From Dehalococcoidales bacterium (GTDB lineage: Bacteria > Chloroflexota > Dehalococcoidia > Dehalococcoidales > Fen-1064), in the NCBI GenBank assembly GCA_035529395.1, contig DATKWT010000040.1, positions 1 to 33,095 of the forward strand: DNA of 33,095 bases, read 5' to 3'. The notes under the pieces are model-generated. The model saw nothing but the letters and a program-made list of their open reading frames with translations. It ran no database searches and was not told the origin of the DNA. Each line of letters starts with the position of its first letter. The stretch's first letter is position 1. Shown here one piece after another: positions 24,953 through 32,400 of the stretch. The position numbers and the translations under genes are program-made.

Positions 24953-25186
24953 TCGGTCCGCCTGGTAGGTGCCTTACCCGTATTGGCAGCCTTCTCTAAC
25001 CTGTTTCGGAGCTTCTTACCGGAACACGCCCAACCGGGTGTATCTTTGCCACAAAACAGACATTATTCCATATGACCCAACTGGATCAAGAAGACAAATC
25101 GTTGTGTAATCATAACACAAAGCAAAGCAGCCTAGAACATACAAAACGCCCGAAAGTGCAACTGCTGTATTCATATCCACGATTTG

Positions 25187-25750
25187 TTATGCACGGATAA
25201 TACCTACCGAGAAGGCTCGTCGCATTACTTCCTCTGCCGTTTGTTGTGCTGTCATGCCTTGGGTATCTATCCAAAGCCCGATACCGGATAACTCCCCAAG
25301 CATCTCTTCATATAGGTCGATGCAGGATTCAGCTACTGTTTTCTCAATGCGTAAACCGTCACGTTTCAAGGAAACTTCCAGTGGTGGAGCAAGAACAATC
25401 ATAGCAACAGGGCTTACTGTAATCTTCGATACAAGGTTGTTTAGCCGCTTTGTGTTCGACATGCAATTATCGATTACGGGAAAGAAACCAGCTTGAAAGA
25501 AGCTGTTTGCAAGAAGAGCCATGTTCCTCTCCCTGAGTCGTAATTGACGCTCAACTTCTTCTTTATCCTTGGATTCTCCGGGTGGATGAACTCTGCCGGC
25601 CACAATAAGATTGTGAATCTCATCACCATTAATGTGAGCACCTCTCGAACAATTTGTGGCAATCAGTTGGGCAACAGTCGTCTTACCGGAACCGGGGAAA
25701 CCATTAAGAAGCAGGACGCCTGGGGGCTTATATTCTGCGTTCATGTTCAT
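25187..25750 (-). CDS. P-loop AAA-type small-molecule kinase (zeta-toxin/ChlPT-like)
   Basis: 187 residues from the ATG at 25750. Walker A GFPGSGKTT follows a hydrophobic strand (GVLLLNGFPGSGKTT). GAHINGDEIHNLI supplies an acidic residue after strand 2, and FFPVIDNCMS resembles the Walker B region of zeta-toxin, gluconate-kinase and chloramphenicol-phosphotransferase-like ATPases. Such proteins phosphorylate small molecules or nucleotide sugars; substrate unknown. A longer frame starts at 25795, but that ATG overlaps the gene's own -10, so it cannot be in the transcript. No antitoxin gene was found next to it, which argues against a toxin-antitoxin pair. Confidence 0.75.
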   Translation of the reverse strand: MNMNAEYKPPGVLLLNGFPGSGKTTVAQLIATNCSRGAHINGDEIHNLIVAGRVHPPGESKDKEEVERQLRLRERNMALLANSFFQAGFFPVIDNCMSNTKRLNNLVSKITVSPVAMIVLAPPLEVSLKRDGLRIEKTVAESCIDLYEEMLGELSGIGLWIDTQGMTAQQTAEEVMRRAFSVGIIRA

Positions 25751-25786
25751 ACGATTATCAAAGTCTCTTGAGTAAGGAGAGAAATC

Positions 25787-25815
25787 ATTATACATAAGTC
25801 AAAAGAGGCAGTCAA
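25787..25815 (-). promoter_or_regulatory. Sigma-70 promoter of the P-loop kinase gene
   Basis: Minus strand TTGACT (25810-25815), 17-base gap, consensus TATAAT (25787-25792). It lies only about 37 bases before the chosen ATG. Confidence 0.75.
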
Positions 25816-26210
25816 ACCTGATAAAGGTATAATGCCAAAGGACACATTTCGCTACATTGTTGGATACGAGGCCCTTGCCGCAGGACCGCTTATCGCCAGT
25901 TCCGAGAATCGTTCCATTGTCTGATTTGGTGTCCTACCTTCGAGCGGCAAGATTCCTACTTATCTCCAACTCGTTCCTAACCGGTTTCTTACGCGAATAG
26001 TGTAGAGTCCTGACAGAAGAGGACAGATCCGGTATGGGCTGAACAGCACAGAAGGAGCTGTCCTCTTCTACAAGGTCCGGGTGGCAGAACCCTGAGTAAC
26101 CCACTCAGGAGAGGAGTTCCATTCTCAGCCGCTACTCCTGCTGAAGAGAATGACCTCCAAGCCATGCCATAGTGGCTGCACGGGCAGGGGGCTGGACACT
26201 CAAGCCTGAA
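25816..26210. other. Gene-free stretch with inverted repeats
   Basis: No credible gene. A perfect 12-base inverted repeat, AGAAGAGGACAG (26015-26026) and its complement (26058-26069), encloses 31 bases; a smaller hairpin CCTGAGT/ACTCAGG lies at 26091-26109. These may be a terminator-like structure, a transposon relic or an RNA fold. No transposase is visible. Confidence 0.55.
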
Positions 26211-26239
26211 TTGACAAGGGCAGTGTTGTGGACTATAGT
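26211..26239 (+). promoter_or_regulatory. Strong sigma-70 promoter of the tail-collar operon
   Basis: TTGACA (26211-26216), 17-base gap, TATAGT (26234-26239). Start near 26246 and leader about 190 nt to the GNAT gene. It may drive the whole plus-strand unit to the right edge. Confidence 0.75.
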
Positions 26240-26436
26240 GCGCGTATCCGTGTACAGCTAGAACATACGCCTACCCGACCTCAGTACAGCGGCAGGATCC
26301 CCCTGAAGGAGCTGGGTGGTGGAAGATGCAAGGGCACCAGAATCGTCAAGTGAAGCGAGGTCCGTACCGCGGAGCAGCCTGGCGAACAACCACCGGGCCG
26401 CGCAGACGTGTTGTCGCGACGGCCGTGGAGATAGTG

Positions 26437-26967
26437 ATGCGAATCGACCTTGAACCGAAAGCGCGTGCCTTCGCCGTAACTCTTCGGCCCGTTGTCGAAG
26501 CCGATGCGGAGTTCCTGTTTTCCCTGTACGCCAGTACACGCGCTGATGAAATGGCCTTGGTGGACTGGGATGCAGCCCAGAAGGATGCCTTTCTGAGAAT
26601 GCAGTTCACTGCCCAGACAGCCCACTACGCGAGGTTCTTCCCCCGGGCCGTGCACGAGGTCTTGCTGCTCGATGACCGTCCAATCGGCCGGGTCTACGTC
26701 GACACGAATGACGAGGAGATTCGACTGCTTGACATTACCCTGCGGCCTGAACACCGCAACCTTGGCACCGGGACCGCGCTGATGCGGGACCTGATGGACC
26801 AGGCCGAGCTGGAGAGAAAACCCATTCGGTTCTACGTATGGGAATCCAATCTCGCAGCCCAGCGGTGGTACAGGCGGCTGGGCTGCCTTGTCACTGACAA
26901 ACGAGATATCTATATCGCGATGGAGTGGCACCCGCCGCGGATCAGCGAAGGGAGGGAACTAACATGA
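26437..26967 (+). CDS. GNAT-family N-acetyltransferase
   Basis: 176 residues from the ATG at 26437, which has GGAG six bases upstream; the longer frame from 26326 adds an unlikely basic lead. The GNAT fold is seen in VTLRPVVEADAEFLFSLYAS (strand 1 and helix), then LLDITLRPEHRNLGTGTALM, holding the acetyl-CoA pyrophosphate loop (RNLGTG), and FYVWESNLAAQRWYRRLGC, the standard C-terminal motif. It acetylates an amino group of an unknown target. Its stop overlaps the next start (ATGA), so it is coupled to the tail-collar cluster, where GNATs are recurrent partners; it may modify a collar or DUF6916 protein. Confidence 0.86.
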   Translation: MRIDLEPKARAFAVTLRPVVEADAEFLFSLYASTRADEMALVDWDAAQKDAFLRMQFTAQTAHYARFFPRAVHEVLLLDDRPIGRVYVDTNDEEIRLLDITLRPEHRNLGTGTALMRDLMDQAELERKPIRFYVWESNLAAQRWYRRLGCLVTDKRDIYIAMEWHPPRISEGRELT

Positions 26968-27428
26968 CCGGATCATATGATACGCCTGAGCGTGAGAGGA
27001 GTTCGGCCGGCCTGTCACGCCGGAAGTTTCTGAAGTACGCGGGGGGTATTGCCGGGATTGGCGTGCTGGGCATAACCTCTGGATTTGGACTGTCCGGGAT
27101 GGTCAAAGACCCCAAGCCAGCCGATGTGTCAGGTCGTCTCCAGAAACTCACCTTCGGCAGGCTCCTGGGCGAGGCTTTTGGGTTCCGTAAGGACGCCTTC
27201 GATGTCGTTGATCTCGAGCTGGTCGAAGCAGCCGATGCCGGGTCTACGAACATCGACCCGACTGCCGAGTGCTTCTCCCTGCTGTTCAAGGGGCCACGTG
27301 CTTCCCCACTCCAGCAGGGCACTTACCTGGTCCAGAACGAGGCAATTGGCGAGTTCCACCTGTTCATTGTCCCCGTCTATCCGGACAGGGACGCCCTGAA
27401 GTACGAGGCGGTCTTCAATCGAGTATGA
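26964..27428 (+). CDS. Tat-exported DUF6916-like protein
   Basis: 154 residues. A twin-arginine signal is clear: LSRRKFLKYAGG, then a hydrophobic IAGIGVLGITSGFGLSG. The mature part shows the DUF6916 pattern: LTFGRLLGEAF, LELVEA, CFSLLFKGP, PLQQGTYLVQNEAIGEFHLF, IVPVYPD and ending YEAVFNRV. A similar protein without signal is encoded after the collar genes. Tat use means export as a folded protein. GGAGG ten bases before the ATG supports the start. Function unknown; context says it works with the collar proteins outside the cell. Confidence 0.82.
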   Translation: MTGSYDTPERERSSAGLSRRKFLKYAGGIAGIGVLGITSGFGLSGMVKDPKPADVSGRLQKLTFGRLLGEAFGFRKDAFDVVDLELVEAADAGSTNIDPTAECFSLLFKGPRASPLQQGTYLVQNEAIGEFHLFIVPVYPDRDALKYEAVFNRV

Positions 27429-27478
27429 CGATTGCTCAATTATTGGCGTTTAGTCATTACAGCGGAGGATAGACCACT

Positions 27479-27994
27479 ATGGAGCCGTTTATTGGAGAGA
27501 TAAGGATGTTTGCCGGCAACTTCGCCCCCAGGGGATACGCCCTCTGCGATGGGCAACTGCTGACAATTTCTCAGAACGACGCCCTGTTTTCCCTGCTGGG
27601 AACAACCTACGGGGGCGATGGCCGGACCACGTTCGGCCTGCCGGACCTGCGCGGGCGACTCCCCGTTCATGCCGGCACCGGTCCCGGATTGACGCAGAGG
27701 AGATGGGGCGATAAGGCTGGTGCTGAGAACGTCACGGTCACCGTGGGCCAGCTGCCCGTCCATACGCACACGCCTCAGGCGACAAACATCCCGGGATCCG
27801 GCAGTGATCCCGCCGGCGCAGTCCCTGCCGGGGCAACCGGTGGCAGCTACTACACGGCCGAGGAGCCCACCCAGGAAATGAACGCCGGCGCCGTTTCCAG
27901 TGCGGGCGGCGGCCAGCAGCACACGAACGTGATGCCCTTCCTCTGTGTCAACTTCATCATTGCCCTGATGGGCATTTACCCGTCCCAGAACTAA
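27479..27994 (+). CDS. Tail-collar (MdpB-like) protein 1
   Basis: 171 residues of the phage-tail-collar / microcystin-dependent-protein family. The N-terminal half reads FIGEIRMFAGNFAPRGYALC, DGQLL, then TTYGGDGRTTFGLPDLRGR, the collar domain hallmark. A His-rich turn (QLPVHTHTPQA) follows, then a variable Gly/Ser/Ala loop and the conserved end NFIIALMGIYPSQN. No signal peptide. GGAGG lies ahead of the ATG. In phages this domain makes trimeric fibres; bacterial homologues occur in tandem sets like this one. First of three paralogues. Confidence 0.9.
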   Translation: MEPFIGEIRMFAGNFAPRGYALCDGQLLTISQNDALFSLLGTTYGGDGRTTFGLPDLRGRLPVHAGTGPGLTQRRWGDKAGAENVTVTVGQLPVHTHTPQATNIPGSGSDPAGAVPAGATGGSYYTAEEPTQEMNAGAVSSAGGGQQHTNVMPFLCVNFIIALMGIYPSQN

Positions 27995-28024
27995 TGCACG
28001 AGGAGACGACTAAGGAGAAAACCA

Positions 28025-28540
28025 ATGAGCGAACCTTTTATCGCCGAAATCAAGATAGTCGGCTTAAACTTCCCACCGCGGGGTTGGGCCTTATGCGACG
28101 GTCAGCTGCTGCCCATTTCCCAGAACACCGCCCTCTTCTCCCTGGTCGGCATCATCTACGGCGGTGACGGACGCACTACCTTTGGCTTGCCCAATCTGCA
28201 GGGCCGCGCGCCGATGCACCCCGGCACAGGACCGGGGCTCACTTCGCGCAGCCTGGGCCAGCACGCAGGTGTAGAGAATGTGACTCTGACCCAGGGCCAG
28301 ATACCCAGCCACAACCACAAGGCAATGGGGGCGAGCGCCGAAAACGATCATGAGACCCCTGAGGACAATAGCTGGGGCGTCAATGAGCTGGGCGACCAGT
28401 ACCGCGATTCGTCGAACACCACAATGGATGCCAATATGCTCAAGCCGGTGGGCAGCAGCCAGCCGCACAACAACATGCAGCCCTGGCTGGGGCTGAACTT
28501 CGTCATTGCCCTGATGGGCATTTTCCCGTCCCGGAACTGA
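28025..28540 (+). CDS. Tail-collar (MdpB-like) protein 2
   Basis: 171 residues, about half identical to protein 1 by eye. It keeps FPPRGWALCDGQLLPISQNT, IYGGDGRTTFGLPNLQGRAP and the end LNFVIALMGIFPSRN. The His-containing turn is IPSHNHKAMGAS. The central variable loop differs strongly (ENDHETPEDNSWG). AAGGAG seven bases before the ATG. Thirty bases follow the first collar gene. Confidence 0.9.
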   Translation: MSEPFIAEIKIVGLNFPPRGWALCDGQLLPISQNTALFSLVGIIYGGDGRTTFGLPNLQGRAPMHPGTGPGLTSRSLGQHAGVENVTLTQGQIPSHNHKAMGASAENDHETPEDNSWGVNELGDQYRDSSNTTMDANMLKPVGSSQPHNNMQPWLGLNFVIALMGIFPSRN

Positions 28541-28558
28541 TGCACAAGGAGACGACCG

Positions 28559-29065
28559 ATGAGTATACCGTTCTTGGGTGAAATCACGATTTTCGGCTTC
28601 AACTTCCCGCCGCGAGGATGGGCCTCCTGCGATGGTCAGATACTGCCCATCAACCAGAACCAGGCCCTCTTCTTTCTGCTGGGAACCACCTATGGCGGGG
28701 ACGGACGTACCACCTTTGCCTTGCCCGATCTCCGCGGTCGCGTGCCGGTCCATCCCGGCGACCATGGTGTTACCTGGGAGGGGACCAAGGGAGGCGGGGA
28801 GACGCAGGCCCTGAACACAACCGACGTGCCGGCACACACGCACCAGCTCAGCGCCTCCAATCTCGTTCCCAACCGCGAATCTCCCGGGGGGAACTACCTG
28901 GCGGCTTCAGCGCTGAATCCCTATACCCCCGCCAGCCCGGACAAAGAGATGAAACCCGGTTCCATATCAGGCACAGGAAACGGACAAGGACACGAGAACA
29001 TGCAGCCCTTTCTCGTGCTCAATTTCTGCATTGCATTGCAGGGCGTGTTCCCGTCCCAGAACTAG
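28559..29065 (+). CDS. Tail-collar (MdpB-like) protein 3
   Basis: 168 residues. The collar core is FPPRGWASCDGQILPINQNQ, TTYGGDGRTTFALPDLRGRV; the turn is VPAHTHQLSAS; the end is LNFCIALQGVFPSQN. It has the most divergent middle, with a SPGGNYLAASALNPYTP loop. AAGGAG eight bases before the ATG and 18 bases from the second collar gene, so the three are co-translated. Confidence 0.9.
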   Translation: MSIPFLGEITIFGFNFPPRGWASCDGQILPINQNQALFFLLGTTYGGDGRTTFALPDLRGRVPVHPGDHGVTWEGTKGGGETQALNTTDVPAHTHQLSASNLVPNRESPGGNYLAASALNPYTPASPDKEMKPGSISGTGNGQGHENMQPFLVLNFCIALQGVFPSQN

Positions 29066-29104
29066 GTGGGCCCACGAAGTGATGCGGTGAAAACGCGGCG
29101 GAAT

Positions 29105-29416
29105 ATGGTCATTATGGAGAAACTGACAGGCGCCGATTTCCGGCTCCATCTGAATCAGACGTTTCGGATTCATAAGGAGTCTTCCGAGCCTCTTGAATCC
29201 GAGTTGATAGAGGTCTCCGAGGTGGGTCCGGATTCCAGAGAAGGGGAAGCGGCTGCGCGGCGGTCATTCTCTATTCTCTTGCGCGGACCGGCCGAGCCGG
29301 TGCTGCCGCAGGCCATCTATCGCATCGAGCACGCCGAGATGGGGGCCCTGGACCTCTTCCTGGTCCCGATCGGCCCGGATAATCAAGGAATGCGCTACGA
29401 GGCAGTGTTTAATTAG
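29105..29416 (+). CDS. DUF6916-like cytoplasmic protein
   Basis: About 103 residues, a paralogue of the Tat-exported protein but with no signal. Family pattern: LTGADFRLHLNQTF, LIEVSEV, RRSFSILLRGP, PVLPQAIYRIEHAEMGALDLF, LVPIGPD, and the end MRYEAVFN. The start is uncertain: GTG at 29066 (right after the collar stop), ATG at 29105 or ATG at 29114. The middle one was taken because GGCGG lies just ahead. With its exported sister it brackets the collar genes. Confidence 0.78.
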   Translation: MVIMEKLTGADFRLHLNQTFRIHKESSEPLESELIEVSEVGPDSREGEAAARRSFSILLRGPAEPVLPQAIYRIEHAEMGALDLFLVPIGPDNQGMRYEAVFN

Positions 29417-29455
29417 AACCAGGCATCCTGTGTAGTCCTGTGAGGGGAGTCTATC

Positions 29456-32400
29456 GTGAAGAGAGCAAGCCGAACCAGAAACAGAGTCCTTAGAATCGGC
29501 ACTGCGGTGGCCGTGGCCGTCGCCCTGGTGATGACGACCGCTCCGGCAGCCACCGCGGTCACCGGCGCCAACGGCCAGCGTCTCAGCGACATGGGCGGCC
29601 TGGGGACGGCCGGTATTCACGTCGCCGACAACCCGGCGGTGGCCTTTAACAGCAACGATAGTGAGTACCTGGTGGTCTGGGAAGGGACCGAGAACGACTC
29701 CGCCGTCGAGCAGACGAGGATCTATGGCCAGCGCGTTGACGCCGGGACCGGAGCCGAGATCGGGAGCAACGACTTCCTGATTGCGGCAGCGCCCGGGGAT
29801 GCCCACCAAGCCCGGGATGCCTTTGCTCCGGCGGTGGCCTACAACTCCAGCGACAATGAGTACCTGGTGATCTTCGTCGGTCAGCCGAATGCGGCGGGCA
29901 CGGAGTCCGAGGTCTACGGCCAGCGGGTATCGGCCACGGGCACACTGTCTGGAGCTACTTTCCAGATCAGCGACTGCGGAGCGCCCGGCGACACCTCGGC
30001 GGATGTCGGGGCGACGTTCGGCTACCCCCTTGACCTGGCTTACAACGCCACCGACAACCAGTACCTGGTCGTCTGGCGTTGTGACGACGTCGGTGACAAC
30101 GGCATCATCAACGGTGAGTTCGAGATCATCGGGCAGATCGTCAACGCTGACGGCAGCTTGGTACTCGTTGATGATGTCCAGATCAGTCAAGTAGGAGGGG
30201 CGAACGGCGCGAATACGCAGTACGACGCCGAATCGCCGGCCGTGGCCTGGAACAGCACCAACAACGAGTACCTGGTCACCTGGGGGGCCGATAACGCAAC
30301 CCTGGGTGACGATGACCGGGACGGTGACCGGGAGATATTCGGCCAGCGGCTGTCAAGTGCTGGGGCACAGCTCGGGACCAACGACTTCCAGATCAGCACG
30401 ACCTCGCATGGCGGCCCGGACTCGGCCGTCTCAGATGTCGTCCATAACCCGGACCTCAACGAATACCTCGTCGTCTGGTCCGGCGATATCAATACCGACA
30501 ATGAGATGGATATCTTCGGGCAGTTTATTGACGGCGTCAGCGGCGTCTTGAGCGGCGGTCACATCGACATAGGCCAGAACGGCACGGCCACCGACCCCGC
30601 CAACGAGCCGGAAGTGGTCTACAACAGCCTTGAGGAAGAGTACGTCGTAGTCTGGCAGGCGGCACAGGCCGCTGGTGAGAACGAGGTCTTTGGCCAGCGA
30701 ATCTCTGCCGCCGGCATCGAACAGGTGCCGGACGATTTCCGCATCTCCGACCTGGGGCCGGAGGGCAACGCCTCCTATGACGCAAACGAGAGCACCGGCC
30801 TGGCCTATGCCAGCAGTCCGCTCAACAGCTACTACGTCGTCTGGGGCGGTCAGGACGACCAGGATGGCCAGGTGCTCGGCGAGAACGAGATATTCGGCCA
30901 GGCAATTGGGCTTGGGCCGACGGCGGCACTCACCGGTGATGAGACTTTGGGTGAGGGCGAGACCGGCAACTACGATGCCAGCGGTTCTACCTGGAGCCTG
31001 GATGCCATCGTGAGCTATGAATGGGATTGGGACTACGACGGCACGACGTTCAATCCATCCGGCGACACGGGTGTAATGCAGACCCATGCTTGGGATGACG
31101 ATGGGACATACACCGTGGCTGTGAGAGTCACTGATGGTGACGGCAGCACCGACATCGCTACGTTAGTGGTGACCGTCAACGATCTTGGGCTGACGGCGGC
31201 ACTTACTGGCGATGAGACTTTGGTTGAGGGCCAGACCGGCAGCTACGATGCCAGCGGCTCTACCTCGAGCCCGGATCTCATCGTGAGCTATGAATGGGAT
31301 TGGGACTACGACGGCACGACGTTCTTTCCATCCGGCGACACCGGTGTAACGCAGACCCATGCCTGGAACGACGATGGGACCCATACTGCGGCTGTGAGAG
31401 TCACTGATGATGACGGCAGCACCGACATTGCTACGCTAGTGGTGACCGTCAACGATCTTGGGCCACCGACCGCCCCAGTGGTCGATGTCACCCCTGATGC
31501 GCCAGTAACTGGTGATGACCTCCTCTGCTCCATCACTACTGCGAGCACCGACCCCGATGATGACGACATCACCTACTCGTACGCCTGGTACATGAACGCT
31601 GTTCACCAGCCAGACTTTGACGGCGAGATCACTGTGCCTGCCGTCAATACGACCAAGGATGAGACCTGGAGGTGCGTAGTTACGCCTTATGACGGCACTA
31701 ACTATGGGGCCACCGGTGAGGATGAGGTCACTATCGACAATACCCCACCCTCGGTTGATAGTGTCGCCATAGCTCCAGACCCGGCCTACACTGATGATGA
31801 CCTGACTGCAACTTTGTCAGGCTGGTCTGACCCCGATGGTGACCCTGAGGGTTATCAGTGGCAGTGGCAGAAGTATGATGGTGCCTCCTGGCAGGATATC
31901 CCTGGTGCTACCACTGACACCCTAGATAGCTCCAACTGCGTCAAGGATGATCAGATCAAGATCATCTGCACCCCGTTTGACGGCACTGATACCGGTGGCC
32001 CTGTCGAGGGTACTATCACCATCTCTAATAGTCCACCGACCGCCCCAGTGGTCGATGTCACCCCTGATGCGCCAGTAACTGGTGATGACCTCCTCTGCTC
32101 CATCACTACTGCGAGCACCGACCCCGATGATGACGACATCACCTACTCGTACGCCTGGTATAAGGATGACGTCCTGCAGCCGGGCCTCACTACTGATGCC
32201 GTCCCTGCCGCTAGCACGGCAGAGGGAGAGACTTGGAAGTGCGTGGTTACTCCCAACGATGGTACCGATAGCGGCGCGACCGGCGAGGACCAAGCCACTA
32301 CTGCCTACGTGCCACTACCACCTCCTCCTCCGGAGCTACCCATAGACGAGAACGGCGTGTTCACCGAAACCTACAGCATAGAATCCGATGACGGCAAAGT

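Noticed and set aside
25187-25750. Zeta-type toxin of a toxin-antitoxin pair
   Set aside because: No small antitoxin gene precedes or follows it; the family also contains ordinary metabolic kinases.
26246-26436. Possible T-box leader ahead of the GNAT gene (GTACCGCGGAG near 26360)
   Set aside because: The ACCGCGG part matches, but the required UGG bulge is missing and no terminator stem follows.
26211-29416. Prophage or tailocin remnant
   Set aside because: No other phage structural, replication, integration or lysis gene is near, and a chromosomal-type GNAT and Tat protein belong to the same operon.
29264-30190. 308-codon minus-strand frame and similar ones over 30431-31087
   Set aside because: They are antisense to the repeat-rich surface protein; their length comes from its GC-rich repetitive codons.
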